From positions 1 to 43,833 of the forward strand of contig CALGAM010000095.1 in assembly GCA_937951935.1 (NCBI GenBank): a stretch of 43,833 bases of DNA, written 5' to 3'. The DNA comes from an uncultured Micromonospora sp. Lineage in GTDB: Bacteria > Actinomycetota > Actinomycetes > Mycobacteriales > Micromonosporaceae. Shown here piece by piece: positions 10,464 to 18,333 of the stretch. The notes beneath the pieces are model-generated. The model saw only the letters and a list, made by a program, of their open reading frames with translations. It did not search any database and had not been told where the DNA came from. The stretch's first letter is position 1. Every line of letters begins with the position of its first letter. The position numbers and the translations under genes were made by a program.

Positions 10464-11627
10464 GTGCGGATCGAGGTCACGCCGGCCGACGTGGCGGCGA
10501 GCCGTTTCGCCATCTCGCCGCTCGGCGAGACGATGTCGGCCCTGCGGCTGCACGCCGGGCAGAACTCGTCGGCGGTACTGCGGCCGTGGCTGGCCCGGAC
10601 CCGCGAGCGTTACCTGAGGCTACGCCGCGAGTACCCGGCGCTCGGCACACTGCTCGGCCTGCTGCGCCGCAACGGGTACAACGCCGACTTCATCCAGCCG
10701 CCCCCGGCCGGGGTCGGGATGAGCTTCGCCGACGAACTCGCCGTCGTCCGGGCCACCCCGGTCGCGCAGGCCCGCGACGAGCTGGCCCGGAACCTGGCCG
10801 GGCACCCGAGCCCGCCGGCGCACGCCCGCCAGATCCTCGCGGCACCGGACGTGGTGGCCCGGATCGCCGACGCGATCGAGGCGGCCTGGACGGCCCTGGT
10901 GGCGCCGGACTGGCCGCGGCTGCGGGCGATCCTCGAACGGGACGTGGTGCGGCGGGCGGGGCAGCTCGCCGCGTACGGCTGGGCGGCGGCCCTGGCCGAC
11001 CTCGATCCGCGGCTGCGCTTCGTCACCGACCGGGACGGCAGCCGTATCGAGATCAAGAACCGGAACCGGGGCACCTACGCCCTGGCCGGCAGGGGACTGC
11101 TCTTCGTACCGAGCGTCTTCGGGCCGATGATCACCTATGTCGAACCTCCCTGGCCGTACGCGATCGTCTATCCCGCCCGGGGCGTCGCCGACCTGCTCGG
11201 GGCACCGCGCCCGGGACGCGCTCCGGACGCGCTGGACCGGCTGATCGGCCCGACCCGGGCGGCGATCCTGCGGGCCCTGGCCGTTCCCGCGACGACCACC
11301 CAGCTCGTCGCCCAGCTCGGTGCCGGCCTGGGCACGGTCGGCGGGCACCTGGCGGTGCTCCTGCGTGCCGGCCTGGTCAGCCGGGTCCGGGTCGGCCGGT
11401 CGGTCCGCTACGAGCGCACCCCGCTCGGTGAGGCGCTCGCGGGCGAGGCACCCGAGGCGGCGGGGTCGACGGGGTCGGTGTCGGTGGCCGGCCCGGCCGG
11501 TGCGGAGCCGGCCGGTGCGGAGGCGGCCGGTGCGGAGGCCGGGCTCGTGGACGCGGCCGCGGAGGCCGGACCGGATCCGGCCGGGGCGGTGCCGGTGATC
11601 GCGCGCAGCAGGGGCAGGACCCGGTAG
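10464..11627 (+). CDS. ArsR-like winged-helix transcriptional regulator with N-terminal DUF5937-like domain
   Basis: The protein has 387 residues. The N-terminal two thirds (ADVAASRFAISPLGE, RREYPALGTLL, SFADELAVVRATP) look like the ligand/dimer domain found in actinobacterial ArsR-like regulators. The C-terminal HTH (PTRAAILRALAVPATTTQL, GTVGGHLAVLLRAGLVSRVR, GRSVRYERTPLGEAL) is clearly ArsR-type. The start is GTG 10464 because TAGGCT ends 7 nt before it and there is no Shine-Dalgarno site, so it is probably leaderless. After about residue 325 comes an Ala/Gly/Glu tail built partly from 15-bp DNA repeats (GCCGGTGCGGAGGCG-like) near 11495-11540. This tail lies opposite the 3' end of the convergent lrp gene over 220 bp. 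It is divergent from the MFS transporter. Confidence 0.8.
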   Translation: MRIEVTPADVAASRFAISPLGETMSALRLHAGQNSSAVLRPWLARTRERYLRLRREYPALGTLLGLLRRNGYNADFIQPPPAGVGMSFADELAVVRATPVAQARDELARNLAGHPSPPAHARQILAAPDVVARIADAIEAAWTALVAPDWPRLRAILERDVVRRAGQLAAYGWAAALADLDPRLRFVTDRDGSRIEIKNRNRGTYALAGRGLLFVPSVFGPMITYVEPPWPYAIVYPARGVADLLGAPRPGRAPDALDRLIGPTRAAILRALAVPATTTQLVAQLGAGLGTVGGHLAVLLRAGLVSRVRVGRSVRYERTPLGEALAGEAPEAAGSTGSVSVAGPAGAEPAGAEAAGAEAGLVDAAAEAGPDPAGAVPVIARSRGRTR

Positions 11628-12064
11628 GGGATCTTCTCGGCGAGCGCGATGATGCTCGACGCCCGGGCGATCCCCTCGTGCGACATGACCTGGTCGAGCA
11701 CCCGCTGCAGGTCGGCGTTGGACCGGGCGACGATCCGGCACAGCACGTCGCCGGAGCCGGTGATGGTGTGCGCCTCCAGCACCTCGGGTATCGCCCGCAG
11801 GTGGTTCGTCACCGGATCGTGGCCGTGCCGTTGGTTGATCTCCAGCGTGACGAACGAGGTCACCCCGAACCCGACGGCGGCCGGATCCACGTCCGGCCCG
11901 AACCCCTGGATGACGCCCCGGGCGATCAGCTTGTCGAGCCGGGCCTGCACGGTGCCACGGGCGACCCGCAGCCGGCGTGAGCACTCCAGGACCCCGATCC
12001 GGGGCTCGGCGGCGAGGAGATCGATCAGCCTGACATCGAGCTGGTCGAGCTGGACATCTTGCAT
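11408..12064 (-). CDS. Lrp/AsnC-family transcriptional regulator
   Basis: This protein has 218 residues. The N-terminal HTH (LDVRLIDLLAAEPRIGVLEC, VARGTVQARLDKL) is followed by the ligand-binding RAM/AsnC domain (VTLEINQRHG, EAHTITGSGDVLCRI). The family normally ends near residue 160; here an Ala/Ser/Pro/Gly tail of about 58 residues follows, antisense to the tail of the ArsR-like gene. The ATG at 12064 is preferred over an in-frame ATG 33 bp upstream because TACCGT (12072-12077) ends 7 nt before it, giving a leaderless start. It is divergent from hppD, and an imperfect inverted repeat lies between them, so control of tyrosine catabolism is likely. The effector may be an aromatic amino acid, by analogy with Lrp regulators. 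Confidence 0.9.
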   Translation of the reverse strand: MQDVQLDQLDVRLIDLLAAEPRIGVLECSRRLRVARGTVQARLDKLIARGVIQGFGPDVDPAAVGFGVTSFVTLEINQRHGHDPVTNHLRAIPEVLEAHTITGSGDVLCRIVARSNADLQRVLDQVMSHEGIARASSIIALAEKIPYRVLPLLRAITGTAPAGSGPASAAASTSPASAPAASAPAGSAPAGPATDTDPVDPAASGASPASASPSGVRS

Positions 12065-12089
12065 AGCTATCACGGTAGTTGGCCGTACG

Positions 12090-12122
12090 AAATGCACAAC
12101 CTGATCAGCGAGTTGCGAATGT
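12090..12122. promoter_or_regulatory. Candidate Lrp operator between lrp and hppD
   Basis: AAATGCACAAC (12090-12100) and GTTGCGAATGT (12112-12122) form an imperfect 11-bp inverted repeat (8 of 11 matches) around an 11-bp spacer that itself holds CTGATCAG. It lies 13 bp upstream of the lrp -10. Location and symmetry fit a dimeric Lrp/AsnC site; binding is inferred. Confidence 0.4.
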
Positions 12123-12210
12123 GTTGCCCAGATCGCACCCGGCCATGATGCTCACGGGAAGGATGGCCGCGCCACCGTCGCCAGACCCGGGCGGCGACGC
12201 GGCAGGCAGT

Positions 12211-12244
12211 CGCGGGGCCGCGGGTACGCCCGCGGGACCCCGCG
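12211..12244 (+). promoter_or_regulatory. Stable hairpin in the hppD 5' leader
   Basis: Two stacked 7-bp perfect helices (CGCGGGG/CCCCGCG and CCGCGGG/CCCGCGG), with a GA bulge, are closed by a TACG tetraloop. The structure ends 56 nt before the hppD ATG in a 5' region of more than 170 nt. It may affect transcript stability or readthrough. No T-run follows. Confidence 0.4.
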
Positions 12245-12300
12245 CGGAGGACGGCCGTGCCGCCCACCCGGCCGGCCACGGTAGTCAGGGAGGCACGACG

Positions 12301-13515
12301 ATGACCAGCGCACTCCAGCAGCCCGCCACCACCGACCCGGACGCCGACGTCGACGTCGACCGGCTCGTCGGCGCCGTCGCGCACGACGACTCCGCCGACC
12401 CCTTCCCGGTGCTGGGCATCGACCACGTCCGCTTCGTCGTCGGCAACGCGAAGCAGAGCGCGCACTACTACTCGACCGCGTTCGGCATGACCTGCGTCGC
12501 CTACCGGGGACCGGAGCAGGGCTACCGCGACCACGCGGAGTACGTGCTGACCAGCGGCTCCGCCCGGTTCGTCTTCACCGGGGCCGTCCGGCCCGACGCG
12601 CCGGAGGCGGCGCACGTGACCAAGCACGGCGACGGCATCCGCGACATCGCCCTCGCGGTGCCGGACGTCGACGCGGCGTACGCGTACGCCACCGCGCAGG
12701 GCGCGACCGGTCTGGTCGAGCCGCACGACCTGACCGACGAGCACGGCACCGTCCGGGTGGCCAGCATCGCGACGTACGGCGACACCATGCACAGCCTCGT
12801 CGACCGGTCCCGGTACAACGGGCCGTTCCTGCCCGGGTTCGTCACCCGGCCGCCGATCGTCGACCGGCAGCCGATGATCGACGCCGGGGTCCAGCCCAAG
12901 CGCTTCTTCCAGGCCATCGACCACATCGTCGGCAACGTCGAACTGGGCAAGATGGACGAATGGGTGAAGTTCTACCAGAGGGTCATGGGCTTCACCAACA
13001 TGGCCGAGTTCATCGGCGACGACATCGCCACCGAGTACTCGGCGCTGATGTCGAAGGTGGTCGCGAACGGCACCCGCCGGGTGAAGTTCCCGCTCAACGA
13101 GCCGGCGATCGGCCGCCGGAAGTCCCAGATCGACGAGTACCTGGAGTTCTACCAGGGGCCGGGCGCCCAGCACGTCGCGCTGGCCACCAACGACATCCTG
13201 GCCAGCGTCGACGCGATGAAGGCGGCCGGGGTCGAGTTCCTGGACACCCCGGACTCGTACTACGACGACCCGGAGCTGCGGGCCCGGATCGGCACGGTCC
13301 GGGTGCCGATCGAGGAGCTGAAGAAGCGCCGCATCCTGGTCGACCGGGACGAGGACGGCTACCTGCTCCAGATCTTCACCAAGCCGGTGCAGGACCGGCC
13401 GACGGTGTTCTTCGAGCTGATCGAGCGGCACGGATCCCTCGGCTTCGGCAAGGGGAACTTCAAGGCGCTGTTCGAGGCGATCGAGCGGGAGCAGGCGGCT
13501 CGCGGGAACCTGTAA
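12301..13515 (+). CDS. hppD: 4-hydroxyphenylpyruvate dioxygenase
   Basis: This cytosolic Fe(II) enzyme converts 4-hydroxyphenylpyruvate plus O2 to homogentisate and CO2, the second step of tyrosine breakdown. It has 404 residues, the usual length. Two vicinal-oxygen-chelate halves are visible: GIDHVRFVVGNA near 39-50 and QAIDHIVGNVELG near 204-216. Predicted iron ligands are His208, His291 (GAQHVALATNDI) and Glu372 (VFFELIERHG). The C-terminal gate helix GFGKGNFKALFEAIEREQ is present. The ATG at 12301 has GGGAGG about 10 nt upstream. It leads a co-directional group hppD-RDD-RDD-aminotransferase with gaps of 11 bp, 28 bp and an ATGA overlap, and is divergent from an Lrp regulator. Confidence 0.98.
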   Translation: MTSALQQPATTDPDADVDVDRLVGAVAHDDSADPFPVLGIDHVRFVVGNAKQSAHYYSTAFGMTCVAYRGPEQGYRDHAEYVLTSGSARFVFTGAVRPDAPEAAHVTKHGDGIRDIALAVPDVDAAYAYATAQGATGLVEPHDLTDEHGTVRVASIATYGDTMHSLVDRSRYNGPFLPGFVTRPPIVDRQPMIDAGVQPKRFFQAIDHIVGNVELGKMDEWVKFYQRVMGFTNMAEFIGDDIATEYSALMSKVVANGTRRVKFPLNEPAIGRRKSQIDEYLEFYQGPGAQHVALATNDILASVDAMKAAGVEFLDTPDSYYDDPELRARIGTVRVPIEELKKRRILVDRDEDGYLLQIFTKPVQDRPTVFFELIERHGSLGFGKGNFKALFEAIEREQAARGNL

Positions 13516-13526
13516 CACTGTCCGGC

Positions 13527-14276
13527 GTGACCGACCACCCTGTGCACCCGGCACCGTCACTCGGCGAGGGCCGGCCGTCGGCCGGCCCTCCCGCCGCCAC
13601 GCCCGGTCACGCCAGCCCGCCGGGCCAGCCCACACACGCGGTTCCCCCCGACCACGCCGGACCTGCCGCCGTCCCCGGCCAGCCCGGACCCACCCCTCTC
13701 CCGGGCCGGCCCGGACCCGTGCCTCCGCCCGGCCTGCCGCTGCCGCCCCCGCCGCCGACGAGTCCCGGCGGCCAACCACTCGCCTCGTTCGGTGACCGGC
13801 TCCTCGCCGTGCTGATCGACAGCGCCATCCTCGCCGGGGTCGGCCTCGTCCTGGCGATCCCCGCGGTGATCATCTTCGTCGTCGCCGTCGTGCCGGACCT
13901 CGGCGACGCCGGGTACGCGTCGGACGGCACCGCCGCCACGCCCGCCTTCCTCTCCGTCCTCCTGCCGTTCCTCCTGATGGAGGTCATGCTGATCGCGGTC
14001 CTGGTCGGCGTGCAGTACGTCTACCAGGTCGAGCTGTCGCGACGGACCGGACAGACCGTGGGCAAGCGGGTGATGAGGATCCGGATCGTGCCGCTGGACC
14101 CGACACGGCAGTTGACCCGGGGCATCCTCGCCCGGCGGTTCGTCGCCCAACTCGGCTGCAGCATGCTGCCGGCCCTGAACTATGTCGACGGTCTCTGGCA
14201 GCTGTGGGACAAGCCGTACCGGCAGTGCCTCCACGACAAGTTCGCTCAGACCGTGGTGGTTAAGGTTCCAGCGTGA
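13527..14276 (+). CDS. RDD-family membrane protein with proline-rich N-terminal tail
   Basis: The protein has 249 residues. Residues 1-80 are a cytosolic Pro/Gly-rich tail (GQPGPTPLPGRPGPVPPPGL). An RDD domain follows: LASFGDRLLAVLIDSAILAG, then two or three membrane helices (VVAVVP, SVLLPFLLMEVMLIAVLV). It ends QTVGKRVMRIRIVPLD and CLHDKFAQTVVVKV, the last being the conserved RDD C-terminal motif. The GTG start at 13527 lies 11 bp after the hppD stop, suggesting translation from the hppD message. RDD proteins are poorly defined; some are linked to ion or solute transport. Its place in a tyrosine-catabolic operon may be meaningful or only positional. Confidence 0.85.
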   Translation: MTDHPVHPAPSLGEGRPSAGPPAATPGHASPPGQPTHAVPPDHAGPAAVPGQPGPTPLPGRPGPVPPPGLPLPPPPPTSPGGQPLASFGDRLLAVLIDSAILAGVGLVLAIPAVIIFVVAVVPDLGDAGYASDGTAATPAFLSVLLPFLLMEVMLIAVLVGVQYVYQVELSRRTGQTVGKRVMRIRIVPLDPTRQLTRGILARRFVAQLGCSMLPALNYVDGLWQLWDKPYRQCLHDKFAQTVVVKVPA

Positions 14277-14304
14277 ACGTCAGGACTGAACCGAGGTCGT
14301 CGCG

Positions 14305-15405
14305 GTGACGGTGCAGCCGGGCTGGTACCCCGATCCCGCCGAGCCGACCACCCAGCGGTACTGGGACGGCGAGGGCTGGATCGGTGCGCCGTTGCCCGTC
14401 GACGCCACCCCGCCACCGGGCCCGCCGCCGGCCGAGCCGGAGCCCGGGTCGCCCGCCCCCGCGGGTGGGACACCCGCGGGCCCGTCCACCGCGCCGGGCA
14501 CCCCACCCGGAACCCCCGGCTCCCCCGCCCCGCCGCAGGTACTCGGCCCCGGCGTGCCACCACCGCCGGTCGGGCCCGGCGTGCCACCGCCGTACGGACA
14601 GGGTCTGCCGCCGCACGGCGCCCCACCCGGCCCGCCACCGGGCTGGCCGCCGGGCAGCCCTCCGCCGCCGGGCTGGTGGCCGCACTGGACCGCACCGCCG
14701 CCGCGGCCCCACGGGCTACCGCTGGCGTCGTTCGGTGCCCGCGTGGTCGCCCGGATCATCGACATCGGCGTCGTGTTCCTGCTCAACGTCCTGGTCAACG
14801 GCTGGTTCGTCTGGCGGTTCGTCCAGGAGGTCGAACCGGTCTCCCGGGAGCTGAACCGGTGGCTGATGTCCGGCGGGACGGACCCGGCCACGGTGCCGCA
14901 GGTCAGCCGGCAGGCCGACTGGCTGCAGGTGGTCATCCTGCTCATCGCGGTCGCGCTCTGGTTCGCCTACGAGGTGCCGTCGGTGGCCAACACCGGGCAG
15001 ACCCTCGGCAAGCGGCTGGTGGGGATCAAGGTCGTACCGGTGCTCGAGACCGAGCAGGTCAGCTTCGGCCGCTCCTTCCGGCGCTGGAACATGCTCGGCC
15101 TGCCGGTGTTCCTCTGGAGCTGCTGCGGCATCGGTTTCCTGATCCAGCTCCTCGACTGCGGGCTGTCGCTGGTCGACCGACCGCTGCAGCAGACGCTGCA
15201 CGACAAGCGTGCCCAGACCGTCGTCGTCCAGCTTCCCCGCCGCACCACCACCCCCGCCGGCGCCGCCGGACCCACGACCCCCACCACCACCCCACCCGGC
15301 TCGCCCGCCGGTCCGACGACCCCCACCGCGCCGTCCGGCTCGCCCGGCTCGCCCGCCGGCAACGCCGACACCCCCACCGACCGCTCAGGAGGCACCGAGT
15401 CATGA
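14305..15405 (+). CDS. RDD-family membrane protein with N-terminal DUF2510 domain
   Basis: The protein has 366 residues. It opens with a DUF2510 motif (QPGWYPDPAEPTTQRYWDG), then a long Pro/Gly stretch to about residue 135. The RDD domain begins LASFGARVVARIIDIGVVFL and contains helices near LQVVILLIAVALWFAYEV, then QTLGKRLVGIKVV and TLHDKRAQTVVVQL. A Thr/Pro/Gly C-terminal tail of about 50 residues follows. The GTG start has GAGG about 11 nt upstream. Its TGA overlaps the ATG of the aminotransferase (ATGA at 15402-15405), so the two are translationally coupled. It is related to the RDD protein just upstream, probably an old tandem duplication with different tails. Function is unknown. Confidence 0.88.
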   Translation: MTVQPGWYPDPAEPTTQRYWDGEGWIGAPLPVDATPPPGPPPAEPEPGSPAPAGGTPAGPSTAPGTPPGTPGSPAPPQVLGPGVPPPPVGPGVPPPYGQGLPPHGAPPGPPPGWPPGSPPPPGWWPHWTAPPPRPHGLPLASFGARVVARIIDIGVVFLLNVLVNGWFVWRFVQEVEPVSRELNRWLMSGGTDPATVPQVSRQADWLQVVILLIAVALWFAYEVPSVANTGQTLGKRLVGIKVVPVLETEQVSFGRSFRRWNMLGLPVFLWSCCGIGFLIQLLDCGLSLVDRPLQQTLHDKRAQTVVVQLPRRTTTPAGAAGPTTPTTTPPGSPAGPTTPTAPSGSPGSPAGNADTPTDRSGGTES

Positions 15406-16520
15406 CCCGCCCGACCCCCGACCGGACCGTCCGACCCCCCCGACTGACCCGCCCCGACCTCGACGCACTGCCCAGCTACGTGCCGGGGCGCAACCCGGCG
15501 GACCTCGCCCGCGAGCTGGGGCTGCCCGAGGCGATCAAGCTGGCCAGCAACGAGGTGCCGTACGGTCCGCTCCCGGGGGTCGTCGAGGCGGTCGCCGAGG
15601 CGGTGGCGGGAACACACCGCTACCCGGACATGGGTGTGCTGGCCCTGCGGAACGCCCTGGCCGAGCGGTACGGGGTCAGCCCGGACCGGATCGCCACCGG
15701 CTGCGGGTCCGTGGCGCTCGCCGAGCACCTGGTCCGGGCCACCTGCCTGCCCGGGGACGAGGTCGTCTACTCGTGGCGCTCCTTCGAGGCGTACCCGATC
15801 ATCGTGGCGACCAGCGGCGCCACCAGCGTGCAGGTGCCCAACGACGCCGACCACGGCCACGACCTGGCCGCGATGGCGGACGCGGTGACCGACCGGACCC
15901 GGCTGATCTTCGTGTGCAACCCGAACAACCCGACCGGCACGGCGGTACGCCGGGCCGAGCTGGACCGGTTCCTCGACGCCGTGCCCGACGACGTGCTGGT
16001 GGTGCTCGACGAGGCGTACCGGGAGTTCGTCACCGACCCGGAGGTGCCGGACGGGCTGGTGGCGTACGGCGACCGGCCCAACGTGGTCGTGCTGCGGACC
16101 CTCTCCAAGGCGTGGGGGCTGGCCGGGCTGCGGGTCGGGTTCCTGGTCGGCAGCCCCGAGGTGGCCGCCACGGTGCGCAAGGTGGTCACCCCGTTCTCCA
16201 CCAGCCTGGCCGCCCAGGCCGGGGCGTTGGCCGCGCTCGGGCAGGCCGACGAGGTACGCCGCCGGTGCGCACTGGTGGTCGCCGAACGGGGGCGGGTCAC
16301 CGAGGAGCTGCGCAAGCGGCTGCCGGCCGACGTGACGGTGCCGGAGAGCCAGGCGAACTTCGTCTGGTTGCCGCTCGGCGACCGGGCGGTGCCGTTCGCC
16401 CAGGCGTGCGAGGCACGTGGGGTCATCGTGCGGCCGTTCGCCGGTGACGGGGTGCGGGTCACCATCGGCACCCCGGACGAGAACGACGCCTTCCTCGCCG
16501 CCGCCGAGAGCGCCCGGTGA
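15402..16520 (+). CDS. HisC/Pat-like PLP aminotransferase, probable aromatic amino acid aminotransferase
   Basis: This fold-type I aminotransferase has 372 residues. PLP-site motifs are visible: LASNEVPYGPLPG, FVCNPNNPTGTAV, VVLDEAYREFV and TLSKAWGLAGLRVGF with Schiff-base Lys236. AGGAGG at 15387-15392 precedes the ATG. Homologues are often annotated histidinol-phosphate aminotransferase, but no other his gene is near. The gene sits at the end of the hppD operon. I infer that it transaminates tyrosine (or phenylalanine) to the aryl pyruvate that HppD uses, as Pat-type enzymes of actinobacteria do. A role in histidine synthesis remains possible. Confidence 0.88.
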   Translation: MTRPTPDRTVRPPRLTRPDLDALPSYVPGRNPADLARELGLPEAIKLASNEVPYGPLPGVVEAVAEAVAGTHRYPDMGVLALRNALAERYGVSPDRIATGCGSVALAEHLVRATCLPGDEVVYSWRSFEAYPIIVATSGATSVQVPNDADHGHDLAAMADAVTDRTRLIFVCNPNNPTGTAVRRAELDRFLDAVPDDVLVVLDEAYREFVTDPEVPDGLVAYGDRPNVVVLRTLSKAWGLAGLRVGFLVGSPEVAATVRKVVTPFSTSLAAQAGALAALGQADEVRRRCALVVAERGRVTEELRKRLPADVTVPESQANFVWLPLGDRAVPFAQACEARGVIVRPFAGDGVRVTIGTPDENDAFLAAAESAR

Positions 16521-16542
16521 CCGGGCGCGCCGTGACACCGGC

Positions 16543-17871
16543 TCAGGTGGCGGCGAGGATCACCGGCTGCTCGGCGAGGTAGTAGCGGCCGTCGGGGGCG
16601 CTCGGGTCGACCGGCTCGGCCAGCCGTTCCACCGCCACGAACCCGCCGGCCGCGTACGCGAACCCGGGCGACCAGACGGTGGAGTCCCGGCCGTACGTCA
16701 GCGGGAAGCGGGAACGTTCCGCACCGGTCGCCGTGTCGAGCGTGACCAGGTCCCCGGTCCCGGTCCGCAGGTGCAGCCGCCCCGGCTGGGTGGCGAGTAT
16801 CCGGACCGGACCGCCGGCGTCCCACCGCCACCGCTCGACCCCGGAGGACACCGACCGGGCCACCAGCCCGGTCCCGTCCGGCGTCACCGCCAGCCCGTCG
16901 ACCAGCACCGTCTCCGGCCCGTCCAACGGTGGGGCGGCCGACGGCACCGGACCGTCGACCAGCCACCCCCGGTTGACGCCGCCGACGGAGACCCGGATCG
17001 CCGCGCAGCGGGAGCGACCGACGACGCAGGCGAGCGGGGTGACCCGCAGGCCGGCCGCCGCCGGCTCCGCACCGCCGCGTGCGGGTCCGTCGGCGGGCGC
17101 CTCCCCGTTCGGGCGCCACCGGACGGCGAGCCGGCCGGTGGCCACGTCGACAACGTCGAGGGCGGGTACGTCGGCACAGGCCCGGGAGACGATGAGGTAA
17201 CCGCCGTCGGTGGTCAGCCCGCCGGCCGGGTCGCCGTTCGCGCAGGCCGGGTCGGTTTCCGCCCGCCACAGCAGACGGCCGGAGTCGAGGTCGACGCCCC
17301 GGCGTTCGGTCGTACCGACGACGATCACGACCCGGGTGCCGTCCGTGGCGGTGGCGGTGAGCAGGCCGGTCGGGGCGTAGACGGTCGCGGCCCCGGTGCG
17401 CCGCCCGACGTACCCGTGCCCGGGGCGCGGCCCGGCGGCCCGCCAGCGGGGCTTCCCGGTGCGGGCGTCGAGGGCGACGAGCCTCCCGTCCGACCAGCGG
17501 GTCACCACCGTGGTCCCGGCCGCCACCACGCCGGCCACCTGCGCCGGCCACCGCCGGTACGCCCAGTACGGCGTCCGCCGGGTCCGCGCGTCGACCGGCC
17601 GGTCGGCCCAGACCGTCCGCCGGGTGGCGTAGACCCGCAGCCGATCGTCCACGATCAGCGGTGCCGCGTTCAGGGTGCCGATCACCGCGGGTGCCGGGTC
17701 CGGGACGGCCGGGTAGTCTCCCCGGGCCGGGGTGACCACCTCGGCGGGGGCGAGGACCCGGTAGCCGATCGCGACCGCGGCGACGACGAGCACGGCCGTG
17801 GCGACGGCGAGGACGATCCGTCGCCACGGCCTCCTGTCGGCCGATTCCGCACCACCGCGCGGCGTCGCCAT
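16543..17871 (-). CDS. Membrane-anchored PQQ-like beta-propeller protein
   Basis: This 442-residue protein has a cytosolic N-terminus (MATPRGGAESADRRPWRR), a membrane helix at about 19-42 (IVLAVATAVLVVAAVAIGYRVL) and an extracytoplasmic propeller. Blades carry ALDARTGKPRWRAAG, DLDSGRLLWRAE, DVATGRLAVRW and TLDTATGAERSRF. Cysteines occur as likely disulfide partners (DPACANG, SRACAD, LACVVGRSRCAAI). GGAGGT lies about 7 nt before the ATG, and TAGGGT is a probable -10 about 18 nt upstream. It is organised like the protein at 7517-8935. It converges with the aminotransferase; the intervening 22 bp hold no terminator. Function is not known. Confidence 0.83.
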   Translation of the reverse strand: MATPRGGAESADRRPWRRIVLAVATAVLVVAAVAIGYRVLAPAEVVTPARGDYPAVPDPAPAVIGTLNAAPLIVDDRLRVYATRRTVWADRPVDARTRRTPYWAYRRWPAQVAGVVAAGTTVVTRWSDGRLVALDARTGKPRWRAAGPRPGHGYVGRRTGAATVYAPTGLLTATATDGTRVVIVVGTTERRGVDLDSGRLLWRAETDPACANGDPAGGLTTDGGYLIVSRACADVPALDVVDVATGRLAVRWRPNGEAPADGPARGGAEPAAAGLRVTPLACVVGRSRCAAIRVSVGGVNRGWLVDGPVPSAAPPLDGPETVLVDGLAVTPDGTGLVARSVSSGVERWRWDAGGPVRILATQPGRLHLRTGTGDLVTLDTATGAERSRFPLTYGRDSTVWSPGFAYAAGGFVAVERLAEPVDPSAPDGRYYLAEQPVILAAT

Positions 17872-17954
17872 TCCCGCACCTCCGCCGGCACCCTACCGAT
17901 CAGCGCCGGATCGCTGCCGCGCAGGTCCGCGGGCCGCCGCAGCGTGCGGTGCGG

Positions 17955-18152
17955 TCAGTGGTGGAACCGTCCGGACCGGATCGCCGCCACGAAGGCGGCC
18001 CAGTTGGCGGGCGTGAACTCCAGCACCGGATCCGGGTCCTTCGAGTCGCGCACCCCGACGACTCCGGGAAGGTTGTCCGCCACCTCGACGCAGAGGCCCT
18101 GGTCGTTGGAGCGGCTGCTCTTGCGCCACACCGCGCGCGCACGGTCAAGCAT
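17955..18152 (-). CDS. DUF397 protein
   Basis: This small soluble protein of 65 residues has the full DUF397 pattern: WRKSSRSNDQGLCVEVA, VVGVRDSKDPDPVLEF and TPANWAAFVAAI. GAAGGGG lies upstream of the ATG. DUF397 genes usually lie next to an XRE-family HTH (DUF5753) gene and act as its small partner; no such gene is here. Only a 28-codon reading frame (18173-18259) lies directly upstream. Its role without a partner is unclear. Confidence 0.9.
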   Translation of the reverse strand: MLDRARAVWRKSSRSNDQGLCVEVADNLPGVVGVRDSKDPDPVLEFTPANWAAFVAAIRSGRFHH

Positions 18153-18172
18153 CGTCGAACCCCTTCAGGCGG

Positions 18173-18259
18173 TCAGGCCCTCTCAGGCAGTAGGGCACCG
18201 TGTGGTCGGACGTCGTCCGCCGAGATGCTCAACGCGGCACGGAGATTCCTGTTACTCAT
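18173..18259 (-). other. 28-codon reading frame upstream of DUF397, possible remnant
   Basis: An ATG at 18259 opens a short frame (MSNRNLRAALSISADD and on to a TGA at 18173), 20 bp before the DUF397 start. Its first residues resemble the beginning of actinobacterial HTH proteins (NRxLRAAL), which would fit a decayed XRE partner. It is too short to judge, and no Shine-Dalgarno site is obvious. Confidence 0.25.
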
Positions 18260-18333
18260 CGCAGTCAACCAATCGCACACAGCGTGTGTGTGTCGACGTG
18301 GTCGACGGCACCCCTGCAGGCCGGCGCAGGTCG

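Noticed and set aside
15402..16520. Part of a histidine biosynthesis operon
   Set aside because: The protein is HisC-like, but no other his gene is present and the gene is coupled to hppD-operon members; aromatic transamination fits better.
18110..18180. tRNA-like GGTTCGA sequence
   Set aside because: GGGGTTCGACGA on the minus strand is the DUF397 ribosome-site region; no acceptor or anticodon stems can be formed around it.
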